Origin: Tetmemena sp. SeJ-2015
Lineage: Eukaryota; Ciliophora; Spirotrichea; Sporadotrichida; Oxytrichidae
DNA: 64,000 nt
NCBI GenBank assembly: GCA_027382625.1
Contig: JAJKFJ010022400.1
Coordinates: 1-64,000, forward strand
Direction: 5' to 3'
Shown: piece after piece, positions 12,410 to 25,059 of the stretch
Layout of the letters: the number at the start of each line of letters is the position of its first letter
How positions within the stretch are numbered: the stretch's first letter is position 1
Translations under genes and position numbers: made by a program
The notes under the pieces: generated by a model
The model's database searches: none
What the model was told of the DNA's origin: nothing
The model's input: the letters and a program-made list of their open reading frames with translations, nothing else

Positions 12410-13177
12410 AAACTTTTAAGAAACTTCGATTAATCTTGTGGAAATCTTTGCTCACGAGCTAGCCTGGTTGAGTCTAGACTTTCTCAAGGTTGCTGAAAAC
12501 TTTCACTCCAACATCAGGTCAAAGAAGGCCTTGAATAGCTTACTTGCTCATCAACAATGGTACAAGTATAAGTAGTAGAAGTATTTCTATTCACATCCAA
12601 TATATACATGTTATACTTGCTGTTATTCTTCTTTGCTCATTAGAGCTTGAAATTCGCCAGCAGCTTTTCTTGCAGACGCAGCTATACTTGCGTTATCAAC
12701 AGGAGCATGCTCTTTTTGAAACATAAGACCCTCAGTCTATAGACTATCTTCTGCTCATTCAAAGTCTGAGCTTCCATCTCCCAGTCATTCAAGATTATGA
12801 ACACATAAACACTTTCAGACAGAAGATAAAAAGAATTTTAATATTCTTGAGATAGCAACTCACTATTTGATTGATGAATGAGAAGATTGCTAGTTGGCTA
12901 ATATGCCAAAGAGATTCTTTCTCTAAACCCGCCCTAAATTCACTCGAGCTCTCATCTTAGCTGGTCTTCGTCAGCTTCTAGCAATTTCTACTAAACTTTC
13001 TGCACATTAATTTTAATTTATATTTTAATGGTTCAGAATATGATATTGTTTAATTATTTGATTTATTTCGATATTTTTATTTAATTATTACTTATTTTGT
13101 CTTGCAGAGCTGATCTACAAGGTGAACAGCTCTTTGACTTACTCCCTACACATGCTCTTATCCTTAGCCTGGGCCAT
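12410..13177 (-). CDS. hypothetical protein, several blocks
   Basis: The minus strand has a plausible start at 13177 (MAQAKDKSMCREQVKELFTL). Coding-like blocks follow downstream: one with EFRAGLEKESLWHISQLAIF, then one with KEHAPVDNASIAASARKAAG and MSKEEQQQVQ. The blocks are in different frames, and an AT-rich gap of about 100 bp follows the first, so introns or frame changes separate them. Composition suggests a soluble, partly helical protein. It may belong to the same locus as the coiled-coil gene downstream on the same strand. The family is not recognised. Confidence 0.4.
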
Positions 13178-13179
13178 GT

Positions 13180-16100
13180 ATTCTCAGCATCTGCAGGCCT
13201 TATGTCAATTCAATGGCTCTTCCAACATTGTAATTATTAATTTAATTGCATCCTAGTTATGTGATTCAAATCGAAATATAAAATCTTCTAGCGATAATAA
13301 ATTAGGGTACCGGAGTGCTATGCGAGCTAGTAGCTCCTTCTTGTAATTGTTAGACATCTCCTTGGAAAAGATCTTTTCAGAAATTATCTTTAAAAAGCAG
13401 TCCAAAAAATATGATCATAAAAAATCTAATTAATCAACAATATATGAAAGCCATATTGAATATTTAAATATAAAGATAAGATCATTTATAATGAACTTAT
13501 AATACTCCTTTTAAGTTTAAAGCTAAAAGTTTATGATGTCCGAGTTAATTCCTCAGCACCTATTGTTGATTTAATAATTTATTCCTATAGAAGCGACTCT
13601 TCAGTAAGATAACTATGTTTCAGAGTCTCTAAAATCCTAGTTCACTATTCTCTCAATAACTGGAGGGCCTTTTCAATTCCTTATAACTTTTTAAAAATAC
13701 AGACTAATTTATCCTTGTTGCATATTCAAGCACAGATTCATTACCATTAGTAATAGGCGTAGGGCATTAAAGACACTTTAATTACTTCAAAGGAGTAAGA
13801 TCCGTTTGATATAATAAATTGGCAAAGATTATACTAAAACTATTGCTTTCTAAAAGAATCTTGATAATTCTTCGTCCTTATCTTTTCAATCTCTATCAAG
13901 AGGACTTCTGCATCCAAATTTATGATAGGACTCAATATTTTACAGAATTTTCTTCGATCTAAATTTTGACTTATTTAACTCAGTTTTGCTTAAATCATGC
14001 TTATAGAAATTATTAAAAGTACATTTGGTGTCTTCTTCACACTAATTGATAAGTTCATAATTCGCTTTGAAATTACTTTTCTCGCCATTTTTAATTTTGG
14101 AAAGATTTCTTATCGGAAATCTTGGATAAGATTTTAAAGATTGACCTATGCTCTATGTGTGAATGCTAAGCAGCACTGCCAAAATAATTTCCTGAGTCTT
14201 TGAAATCAAACACCCTAACTGGTCATATTAATTACTAATTATCTGATCTCACTAGCTAGTAAATTTCTTGCTTTTCTAATTTTAAGTTAAAGCACTAATG
14301 AGTAAACTCAGCTTGATCAAGAAACTGAGTAGTCCAATTTAAACAAACACCAAGTACTCTCCACATTGGCTAGTGATAGCTTTGTTATGATGAAAACTCT
14401 CTTTAACCTTTCAACTAGTCTCAGGGAGGATAAAGCCATTCTATGAGTTTTCACGGCTTCATAAGGATATTTATAGAAAGCACGCTTAGTTTATATTGGG
14501 ACTCTGTTTTACTCAGCCGTTCTGTTCGACTAGTCAGGGGGGATATTAATGATTTCATCACCTTCAAGTCCTACCATTTTGTCAAACTCATTCATCAAAT
14601 TCACAATCAAGACTTAAATTTCCATTCATAATTTCGATAATCAAGCAATTGAGTTATTAAAAGTGCAGGTCTGGGTTTCAGTCAATAAGAAGCTTAGATA
14701 GTATAAAGACCATGATATGATAAGAGAATTAAATTAAGTTGTGAGCAGTTAATTTCTTAGTCAAATGCAAATAAGTTCTTCAATAAATAATTAATAGAAA
14801 AATAGAAATTACATACAATCTTATTCAAGCTAAAGATAATTCCTGTATTCTCGAAAAAAATGTTGCCTATATAAGAAAAGAAGGAGGGGATCAAAATTAA
14901 TGATTGTCATGGGTTAACACGTAGAATCAGGGACCGGTTACACTAGTTATGGCGTGTTTTAGTGGGTGATATAAAAGCCTATTATATATATACCCTTGCT
15001 GGGCTTGATTCTGCTAATCTAATATACAATTAATGATGAATGCCAAAGTTATTCAATGATTAAATTTTAAATTTTCACATTGCCTTATCAAAATTTCTAA
15101 TAGGGCGACACTGTGATGCATTAGTGAATTAATTTTAAGAATAGTCATTAATAAATTAGCTTCTATAAAAAGGAAAATATAATATTAACTAAGTTACCTA
15201 AATATTAAATAACCCATTAAGGCTATTCTTTCATTTTTATTTGTGGCATTATCTTATTTTTAAAATAATCTCGCCTTATTAATTATATTTGACATCAACA
15301 AAAAAATAACTATTCTAGCATTTTCATTTGTTTGTTTTCTTGAGAGTCTTAAATTTATAATATGCTTGACAAGAAGCGCAAAGGGAACATTTCTAAGAAT
15401 TTTACTTCTGAAATTAAACTCTCGAAGCGTTTTCTTCAGGTTGAAGTTAATTGTTGGATTAGAAATGCAAACTTTTAAATTGCCAAGACTTAATTTCATC
15501 CTTCATCACCTTAATCTCCTTAATTTAATTAAATTTGGCTTTTTTGCTTCATTCAAATAATTGTGGGGGCAAGTTTGAAGATAATTTTCGAGTTGGCTGC
15601 AATTTTCTAAACAAGATCTATAAATTGTGAAACTTAGTGTGATAGAGTAGAATAATGCTCCTTTAACTAGGTCCTATGTTTGCTTTTTTGTCTTTTTTAA
15701 TAGATTTATATGTAGATTTGCTACCTTATTTTTCAAAAGAATTATAAAGCACTCTTACTTAGATAGTGTCTTTAAATTTAAGGGAGAAGCTCTACTATAA
15801 AATAATTCTTTGACAAATAAAGTTGAAGGACATTTATGCCACTCATGAAAAAGGATTTATGATTAAAATTCGATATCTCTTGTCCTAGATTAATTAAATT
15901 ATATACATAGTCACGATAACCAGCCTTTTTCTAAGTTTAGTTTGTTGCTAAGTGTATTATATTTCCTAATTCTCTAAATTTGTCATTTTATTTAGATTTT
16001 GTTTTAGCCAACTATTAAGGTCTTTGAGAAATATTGATGAGTTTGTTCACTAAATGACATAAGATCTTTAGAGATTTGAAAAGGTCTGGTATATATATTT

Positions 16101-17255
16101 CAGGAGAGGGGGAATCTCTACGCTCTAATTTGGCTAAGAGGTTTTGTTACGAGCCTCAAGAGTGAGATCTATTTGCCAAGTCACAGTCTTTAAGACAAGA
16201 CAACAAGGTATTTTGGTTGAGTAGAATTCCTTGAGTGAGTTTAAAATTTTGAGTTTTTCCGAAACAGAGATAGAGTTTTCTTTACTTTAGGCAAGAGTGG
16301 GTGTCTAAATTTGATAAATTCAAATATACAATATGTTCAATAAATTTAAAGAAAAGTGATTAATGGGTTGCTACCTCTTCTCCGAAATAGGTAATTCTAA
16401 AATGAGATGAGAGAGCTGCTGTATATTTATATAATTAAACAGTATCTAATCTAGAAATATTAGTGTTGCTTTGTTATTTTGAAGGCAAATTACTACTTTC
16501 TTATTAAATTTCATTTAAATAACTCCATCTCACAATAGATCTCATAGTTATGAGAACAATTTAACTAGACAGGGGTTATCTCACACATTTTATTCTCTAC
16601 TTTAAACTTATTAGAACAGTCATTCAACATGTTTCCCTACTAACTACTTATTTTACTCTGTAATATTCAAAGTAAAGAAGAAGGAAAGTTATTTAGAATT
16701 ATCAAAAGCAAGATAGATCAAAACTATATATCATAAAAATGTATTTTCACTAGTTTAAAGTGTAAACATTTACAATAAATTATTTGAAAAGTATTTAACT
16801 AATCATTTACTCACCACTTAAGGTATCATCTATAAAGACTTTTATTAAATATATAAGTATATATATATTATAAGATAAAGATAATTGTACATATTGATGA
16901 TGTAAAGCTTACTAAAGTAGCTTAGTTATGAGGAGCTCATAGAGAGGCCACTTTTTAAGCGAAGAAGTTAAGGGCGAGAGAGACTTAATGCATCTGCTAG
17001 ATTTGCAGCAGAATTCAAAGCCAATAGACAAGCCATTTTTCTTCGACAACCTGAATGCAATGGTAGCAGATTATCTGTCAAATCCAATAAAGCGAGCTTT
17101 TAAAATCAGGAGCGATTCAAAATATGGTGAGGGTGTAAAGAAAGGTATCTTAATATTAAATTTAAGGTTAGCTCTCTGAAGATCTATTTAAGGCAAGATA
17201 GAGAAAAACTTTTTATTTAATTTCCAGTAAGAACATTATGCCTTATTACTATTAT
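13180..17255. other. AT-rich, no gene recognised
   Basis: Long AT-rich stretch with only short frames on both strands (for example 62-64 codons at 14.4 and 15.4 kb) and no recognisable domain, RNA or repeat. Confidence 0.4.
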
Positions 17256-17551
17256 AGCTGAGAATTTAATAAATAAGATAATTAAATTAGATATTAATTT
17301 AAAATGGAATAAATAAGCGGCAGTTGAAGTGTGTCAAATTTAAATATTTATCACTACATTCGATTCAGCATTAAATTCTAAGAACTTTTTATCTTTGCAA
17401 CTTTTGCGTGGGAGCGCTCAGTCAAGAGTTATAAGCGACACAAGCTTTAATTAAGAAGATGAAGATGATGAAGAAGAGTGCGAGATTCATATCTCACTGC
17501 AGAGAGGTGCTAGGAAGATGATCAAACAAGAAAATCATATTAATTTTTAAT
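17256..17551 (+). repeat. dispersed repeat R, copy B
   Basis: Aligns with copy A (1499-1779) and, reverse-complemented, with copy C (55252-55548). It shares AGCTGAGAATTTAAT at the start, CATTCGATTCAGCATTAAAT and AACTTTTTATCTTTGCAA in the middle, AGTTATAAGCGACACAAG, and CATATTAATTTTTAATGG at the end. Its interior frame carries many acidic codons but has lost the order seen in copy C. Confidence 0.7.
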
Positions 17552-18600
17552 GGGGATGAATCTATGATTTCAACGTGACACCATTTTGCAACTCTCCATT
17601 TATTATTTTAGCCAATCACCGATTTTAATTAAAATTCCAACTATATTAAGAAATAAAATATTATCTTCATTAGAATTTTGCAAATAGCGGTCTCGCATAA
17701 ATTTTGAGAGCTTAAAACTTAGGTATACCATGCTATAGAGGAGCCCTCTCTCTAGTCATAAGATATAAAAAGAGGAGACGATGAAATGCAATAGTAAAGA
17801 GAACAGCAATAGTTTTGTAAATGAGATAATTTGATTAAAAATTTGCAAAAATCAATGTAAATTTGTTTATAATTAAGCTATAAAAGATCTTTAAATTTCC
17901 TTGACTTATATAAATTACAAGCTGAAAAATAATAAAATATGCCTCCACTAAGGTAGATTAGTTATGGAGAACAGCAATTTGATGAATTCCTATTTAGATT
18001 AACTTCTCATTCTTATAGCAATGTTTGATTATAAATAAATCGATTCACCCTGAGAAGCTTTCAAAATGAGCCACTTCAATAATCAAGATATATATCCTAA
18101 TTTATCGAAGGTTCTTTTATCCTGCAATTATTTTAAGACCTCTTCTATGCCATTGCTTCTGTGACAGCTATATTTTCTGGTTTGACTTTCCTATTTTCTA
18201 ATAATCTTTTTAATTCAACTTCAATATTATATAATGCTAAGTAATATTAAATTAGATGATTGCTAATTGCATTTACTCTATAAAATTGGAAAAATAGAGA
18301 AGCAATGTTAGAGAAAATTAATATCATGGTAAGAGCTTGATTACGATATTTATTTGCTTTGATCTCAGTATAATTAATTAAATAAATAAACTTGATATTA
18401 TTTCTTCTACAGCATTATATTTTAATTATTCTAATTCTCTTTCAGACTACTTGCGTAAAAGTGTGTCCTTGATTTTATCGAGTTCATTAGGAAATAGTTT
18501 GAATGGAGAGGATTTGAAGGGTCCTCGTCCTATAGTAGCAGAGGCAATCATCATGGCGTAGCAAGGACAGGTCCAGAGCTATAGGGAATTTTGCTATCAT
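17552..18600. other. AT-rich, no gene recognised
   Basis: Nothing supported until coding-like plus-strand sequence begins at about 18.6 kb. Confidence 0.35.
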
Positions 18601-18639
18601 AATCTACAGGAAATCCAAGATCATCTCTAATTGCAGTTC

Positions 18640-19222
18640 ACAAGAACGAACTAGCTAGAATTTCACTTCAAGATGCACCATCTTTTGAAAGCTATTCTAT
18701 TATTCTGACTTTCCACTCAAGATGACATGATAAATTTCCTGGAATTGAGAAAGGGAGCAGGAATGTTTGGTGAAAAAAGTGGTAATCGATGAAGGCTTCC
18801 TGGAAAAGCTTAATCTTCTAAAAGCATTCCTTGACCTCAACGAAGTCTTTACCAAGTAAAAAGAACCAAAGATGAAATAATTTTTAGATAATAGCGATGA
18901 AGGAGAAGACCTTAGTTTAGGTAATCAAGAATATGTTTAGGAGCTAGAGAATGAAGGAGTTAACCAAGATCATTATACTATATTAAGAGAGGCTGAGCCT
19001 ACCAGCAAATTATGGGGCTTTGGGGTTTTATTGATTACCATAGCATAAACAAACCTATACCATCTTAGAAGGAAATAGATGTCTAGTTAGGTTAGGAAAA
19101 AATAGTTGCTGTTTTCCCACATCAAATATCGAAAGTGTCAATATCAGATTCAGGGTGCTCTGTCTTTGCACTATAGAATAAGACTCAGTTAAATAAATAG
19201 TTTTTTTAAAGATTATGTTTGA
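18640..19222 (+). CDS. hypothetical protein with one hydrophobic segment
   Basis: A plus-strand frame from about 18770 to a TGA at 19220-19222 is open for about 150 codons with TAA/TAG as Gln. It begins in a stretch including VVIDEGFLEKLNLLKAFLDL and passes through an acidic region (NSDEGEDLSLGNQEY). It then has a possible membrane segment (LWGFGVLLITIAQTNLYHL near 19.01-19.07 kb) followed by a basic tail. Upstream, 18.64-18.77 kb is coding-like in another frame (DDMINFLELRKGAGM), so a one-base change or a junction lies near 18.77 kb. The family is not recognised. The LWGFGVL codons look like a G4T4 telomere repeat (see findings). Confidence 0.5.
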
Positions 19223-20488
19223 GTAGTGAATGATGTTGCCTAGTCAGTATAGAGTCTGAAATTTGAAATATTGGTTGACCCTAGATTTATTATAAGAATA
19301 ATTATTTGATGCAGAGTATTATATAATAATTTGTAGCGATTGATCTAGCATATAAGAGAAAATTGAATTCATAATATAAATAATTGAACTTAAGTTAGAA
19401 ATAAGTGACTTAGCAGGGAAGGTGAGTTAAACTCGGTTTCTGTTTTAAGGGATGGAAGGAGGCGAATCAAAGCGGTATGCTGAATCAAATTACACTATGA
19501 TAAAATAGAATTTTAGTACTAAGATGAAAATTTTAAAGGAGTGAGTCGGCTCAATTTGTCTGAGAATTTATATAGTACATTTACTTGAGAAAGTTTGCAT
19601 CAAAAGTTTTGAAAATTAAATTTTTTTAAAAGAAAAGTCTAAGAGAAGTCAAGTATACTACCTTTATTAGATACGAGATAATAGTTTTCGAGCCTGATAT
19701 TTATCTTGTAACCACCGAGGATAGCTAAAGGAATATTTACATATAAAAAGATTTCCAGATCTTATATTTACTTTTATCCAGTTGGGAAATACTCTAGTTA
19801 CAAAAAAATATGATAATAAATTAATATTTGGTCTAGTTTACCTTAAATAAGGAAGTTTCTAGAAAGACTAAGCTATAGTTTTAAATATCTTCTTGTTTTT
19901 GGTATCAGCATTAACGGTGACTTAGCCATAAGTGTTTGAATAGCATAGTATAGTCTTTTGCTCTCTTCGAATCTTGATCTGTATAGATCCTCTATTTTTT
20001 CAGATCTGTAACTTTATCAAAGGAATGATATAATGACTGACTATTGAAAACGAATTCATACTTTTGTAACTAGGTAGTCCTCACATTTGAAAGGCTGAAA
20101 TAGATTTTGAAGTCTGAGGTTAAAAAATAATTCTAAACTGCGAATTCTACTACCCTAGGTGCTACTCATAGTTCATGAATAAATTTAATTGTGATTAGTT
20201 ACTTGAATTCTATCTTAGTCCATTATATATATGACAGAAGCTCGGCCTTGTTCAGATTTTTATTGTGGAACTGTCATTTAATAATTCAGTATGACTAATT
20301 TAAAGAGAGGACACTATTACTAAGTGCAAGAGTTCTCCTAAATGGATTACGACAACTTTCTTAATCTAGGAGCCCTCAAGTTGGGAAGTTAACTACTTGC
20401 AGTCAGACTATCTCTAGCATGTGGTCAAGGCTTCCAGCACGCTCACAATGCGTAAATCATGTAGGCTAACTAAAATAAACTATATCCT
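19223..20488. other. AT-rich, no gene recognised
   Basis: No conserved domain, RNA gene or repeat copy was seen. Confidence 0.4.
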
Positions 20489-20801
20489 AATAAATAAAAA
20501 TAAGCTAACAGAGTCGGAAATTATAAAAATTAAATAAAGAATTTAATTCTTAATATCAAACGGTTAGTATAAAGATTAATGAGGACTTTCTTATGCCTGA
20601 TTGGATAACTTTATTATTGTAGAAATCAGAATGAAATGTAAAATTGAATTAATCGAATTAAATTTCAATCTTTTAATTTTATCACACCCTTATTTTCTTA
20701 TAAAGCCAGAAAAAATTCTCGTTGACAAAGGTCTCTTATTTATATTTAAGTTAGATCTTATTTCTATAATTTTAGATTCACTTCACTTATTTTTCTTTAT
20801 T
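20489..20801. mobile_element. MITE-like element, family 1, copy 2 (degraded)
   Basis: The right end, reverse-complemented, reads AATAAGTGAAGTGAATCTAA and continues into AGAAATAAGATC, close to the intact copy at 40.2 kb. The left end (AATAAATAAAAATAAGCTAA...GGAAATTATAA) is a worn match. At about 313 bp it is shorter than the other copies, which fits an old, deleted copy. Confidence 0.55.
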
Positions 20802-21067
20802 AGAAGAGTGTCATTTGTAGTTGACTCGCTGACCCTTCGTTTCGAGTAAGCGTAACCTTTTCTCTATCAGAATAAAATTTACGGTAGGATGATAGAACAC
20901 TATGGCTTCAGAAATTTGCAGCTAAATATTCAATGCAAGAAAGGTGAAGGCCCCTCAGCAACAATTGCTATTCATTAAGTGGTACCCATAATGCCCTTCT
21001 TCATGGACAATTCGTTTACTAGGCTCGGCCGAGCCTTCGATAGGGCACATATAAATGGCGGATAGAA

Positions 21068-21558
21068 GTGTTGAGTTCAACATTTATTTCGCAAAAAAAA
21101 AAATTCAATCAAACTCCACCCCATATTTTACACCTTCTTCTTGCAAAACTGTTTCTCCATGTCGCTTCCCATCCTACCAAAGGCTACTCTGACTTAGCTT
21201 CTTCTGCTTCACAAAGTCGAAGTTGTTTTTATTGTCTTGATCTCAAGCGAAAAGGGTGGCGAGAAGATTAGTCCAAGGATCACGCAGAGGCTCGCGCCTT
21301 GTGGCTGCTTAGAATTCAGAGGTTATCGATACTATAAACAATCTTTTACTCATGTGGGAGTCAGAGAGGACGAGGTGAGGAGGAGCTTCTCTTTAATAAT
21401 AAAAACCGTTAATTTTATGAGACCACTCCTGCGTCTGCAGATATCGAGACCTAGATCACTAAACTTAGGCCGTGCTTTAGCTTATAATGGATCAGGACGT
21501 AGCTAAGCGGCACGCTGAAGTCAGCTTTCAGTGTAGTGTACTACAAGACCGTGAGCTG
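21068..21558 (+). CDS. uncertain open frame, GC-richer island
   Basis: From ATG at 21068 the frame is open to a TGA near 21558 (about 163 codons) with TAA/TAG as Gln. Residues include HVASHPTKGYSDLASSASQS and DQSKDHAEARALWLLRIQRL. A second, overlapping frame from 21237 is open for 89 codons with none of the three stops. Two overlapping long frames suggest that low stop density rather than selection may explain both. The region is GC-richer than its surroundings. No family is recognised. Confidence 0.3.
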
Positions 21559-22207
21559 ATGAGCCACTAACTCTGGAATTACGTAGACCATAGCCACTCT
21601 GAGCACGAGGATGTTGTGATATAGTTTTTGACGCATGTTTATTCACTTTAAAGCTTTTTCGCTCCATCTTGAGCCCACTATTAATGTAGTTGAGGTGGAT
21701 TGCGAAAAGCAGGTACTCCTCTAATTTTCTGTGATAATAAAAGCAGTGATAGGAGATTGTGATATCGCTCTAGGCCCGCTGGGACTACTGGCCTGTGATT
21801 TAGTGACGAATCACATCCATGAATGAGCAACTTCTTGCTCTCTACTGTTGCGCTGTCCTCATAGTTAGGGCTAGTTTTAAACCTTACTAACTAAGTGATA
21901 GTTCAAGCCGGTCAAAGCCCAAAACTTATAATAGAGGTATGATGGAGATATTTATCTTTGCTCGCTTCATTCTGGCCTCTCAATACCTGCTTAAAGCTAA
22001 CAAATGAAGCGATATACTACGAGGAATCTGTATGTCGCTAAGAGGGCTCGATTTTAATTAATTATTTAAAATATTTATCATTCCATAAGCACCCTCACAA
22101 CTTCTCTGCTTCACTCAATATTTATCGCTCAAGTTGCTCTATACTGAACTCTATGGCTTAGTAGGAGTTAATGTACGCAGGTTCATTATATCAGCACTTA
22201 ACAGCGT
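21559..22207. other. GC-richer than average, no gene recognised
   Basis: No domain or RNA recognised. It continues the GC-richer island that begins near 21.0 kb. Confidence 0.35.
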
Positions 22208-22620
22208 TTGTACTGTTCTAAAACAGAGCTCATCAACCTCGCTTCATCTATAAAATTAAATGAAGACAATTTTAACTTACAAAGATCGATGAGATCTATT
22301 TTTTATCCACCCACACTAGCAAGAGCTTTTTTTTATTACAGGACTATTGAATTTCAAGAAAATACTTCGAATGAAGTTGAACTCCTGTTAATGGAAGCCT
22401 ATCATGATTATGAAGAAAAGGCCTCAAGGTTTACTGGCCAGCCAAGGTTGGCGAGCTGCCTCAGCTTATCGAGATGCCTGCTGACTAGCATCTTTGTAAG
22501 ATCCCAAAAGCAATTCTTGTCTACAAAGTAAATAATATTTGTATATTACATTCTGAAGAAAAAATTAAATTTTGCAGAAGCATTAAACTTGCACCAAGAG
22601 TAAGACTGATCAATTGTCGG
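22208..22620 (+). CDS. hypothetical protein
   Basis: ATG at 22208 opens 107 codons with none of the three standard stops, one of the longest such frames outside the C-rich repeat. It stays open to about 22.6 kb if TAA is Gln. The sequence looks like a soluble protein (SNEVELLLMEAYHDYEEKAS), then becomes Ser/Leu-rich. No family is recognised. It lies just upstream of the gene at 22.7 kb on the same strand and could be part of it. Confidence 0.4.
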
Positions 22621-22732
22621 AAATTTTTAAACTAGTCCCCCTTTCGCTTTACTTCTTTCCCTTTCACCTCAAGCTACTTTACCAAAAACTGTAGCTTGCT
22701 CCCTACAAAAATACGTACAGGTTAGTGGAGAA

Positions 22733-24030
22733 ATGGGAAACTAACAGCTAAATCTGAGTCACAGACAGCTAAACTTACTTACTAGATCATTATGTCTTCT
22801 CACATCTATTGAACAATTCAGAAAAAGATTCATTCTTACACAAGGAGCTGGAAAAGATCTATGTAGATAAATTCTACAAGGAAAAAAGAAAATTGACGCT
22901 AAAGAGCCACACTACAAAATACTAAGAGTAATAGTTGAGATTATCATCAGAGCCTTGATTTATATAAAAGAAAAAGACCTAGATAAAAGGCTGAGAACCA
23001 TAGTGAACAAAAGACACGAAAACACAGAAGATACGAATTCTATGGACACTATTTAATAGTAAAAACAAATAGTACGTCACAGACTTAGATAAATACGTCA
23101 CTCGAAAACTTTAGTTAATAACGTGATTAATGCACATCAGAAAAAGATACCGATGTAGATCAGAATCTGATCAGCAAACTGGCTCAAAATGAACTATTAG
23201 ATATAATTAGATCAGAGATAAAGTAGAAGTAAGAAGCCTACCAACAACTCTACTATAATCAAAGGCAATAGATTCTAGATCTATAACAAAGCTTCGAAAA
23301 ATTCAAAAATCACGACATAGATGGCATATACAAATGGATGAGAGATAATGCTTGTCAAAATACATGTAAGAGTAAACAAGACTTGACCCTCTTCCAAAAA
23401 GGTTCTGAAGATGAAAAAGAAACTGAATAAAAAGATAGCTACATTGATTTATTATTCAGAATTCTTGATACACAAATAAGAGAAACAGACATAAAAATAT
23501 CGGTTCAAAACAATATTCCATAATTACCAATCGACAATAGTAAAAGATTTGGAATTGAACTGGTCAAAGCCATCGACGATGACTACATAATCGCAGCCTA
23601 TATTAACGAGACTCTAACTCATTACAATCAAGAACTTGAAAGACATCAAGAACTAAACTTTTTAGTAGGTTCAATTGGAAAGCTAGTCAAAAATCCTAAT
23701 GATGAAAACTGCGAACTACTATACAAAAGAATGATGGCAATAAGAACCCTTTACGAACACTAAGGGCAAAATGAAATAAGAAGACTAAAAGAAATCATAG
23801 TGAGCATAGAAGAAGATGAACTAGACTTCGGCTACTTCATTGAATTTGCGAAAGAGCTGTCGAGGGTGTGTGCATTAAAGAAGAACACTTTTTGCTAACA
23901 CACAAAAGAGGACTACTTCAGACACAGTGGATACTCAGACTCAGAATTTGAAGAATCAGACGAAAGTCACACCTCTGAAAATTATTGTTTTGATAGTTGT
24001 ACAGGGTATGACTATGATGATTCAGATTGA
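22733..24030 (+). CDS. hypothetical protein with acidic tail, nearly intact
   Basis: Best-preserved unrecognised gene of the window. With TAA/TAG as Gln the plus strand reads from a possible start at 22733 (MGNQQLNLSH) through EQFRKRFILTQGAGKDL and YIKEKDLDKRLRTIVNKRHE. It changes frame once near the A5 run at about 23150, then runs 290 codons without TGA to 24028-24030. The second part is helical and charged (KQKQEAYQQLYYNQRQQILD; LTHYNQELERHQELNFLVGS) and ends in a Ser/Asp/Glu/Tyr-rich tail (SDSEFEESDESH, YDYDDSD). One extra A in the A5 run would join the two parts, so a homopolymer error is likely. No catalytic motif or membrane segment is seen. A terminal acidic tail before TGA suggests TGA can end a gene here, although the next 25 codons are also open. 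Confidence 0.6.
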
Positions 24031-25055
24031 GGACCAAGGTAGAAACTTCCTGATTATCTTAAGGATAAGGAGAGGTCAGGTGTACCTAATGTAAACAGAG
24101 ATTGAATTGGCACTGTTTGATTAAAAAGGCTTTACCTTTAAACTTGGGATAATGAATGAATGAATAATATTTATATTCGAAATATATAAGTTTTACTAAA
24201 GACACCTGAGCTATATAAGATAGGGAGCTCCTCACCACTCCTTTTGAAGAACGGGGCACTGAGCTGATTATATTTTAGCTCAACTATTTTGCAGAGAGCA
24301 ATGAGCGAGCCCCTACGGAAGATATTTGATGGCTGGAGATCGAACAATGTTGGTTTTGGGCTGCTTTGTTAGAATGACCGGAGACCAGGAGCAAATGAAA
24401 TATCTGAATAAAAGAGAGGCAATGAGCATGGAAGAAAAAAGCAAGCCATTTGTAACAGAGTATTAGATATTCCTTATCAACTATTTAAAAAATAGAATGG
24501 AACTTGGATTGAATTGCTATGATTATATATAAAACTCTTTAATTAATTAACTCATGAATGATTTGTCTCAAAAGTATTAATTAAATTTCGATTTTCAAAG
24601 GGACTACATCAAAGGGTTTTATTGTCAAAAAGTAGAAATATTCATTTCAGAAAAAGGAGCAGAATACATTGGATGACTATGCGACAGAAAGTACTTCTAT
24701 TTTATTATTAAGAGATGATAAATGCTAATTTTTATAAGTAGTGAAAGTAGTTAGTTATAGTTGGAAAAGAATTTGCATACTTTATAGATATTTAACAATT
24801 ATAGTTTAATATTTATTAATTTAATTTAAAAAGCGATAAAAATATTCCAATATTATGTAGAGTTGGTCCCTTATAAACTAATTCGTTAAAATAAGTCATT
24901 CAAGTGCCTTGACAGTCTCTGATAGCCACTCCTCATTCTAATTTAGCAATTTACAGGGCTTGAAAAATGCTTAGTTAACAACTTATCATTTTAAACCATC
25001 AAAACTTCAACTGCAATAAAGCTTATCAATAATTAATTTTTAAGGCTTCAGGTTC
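24031..25055. other. AT-rich, no gene recognised
   Basis: No recognisable gene or repeat. Part may be the 3' flank of the convergent minus-strand gene to the right. Confidence 0.35.
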
Positions 25056-25059
25056 GCAT

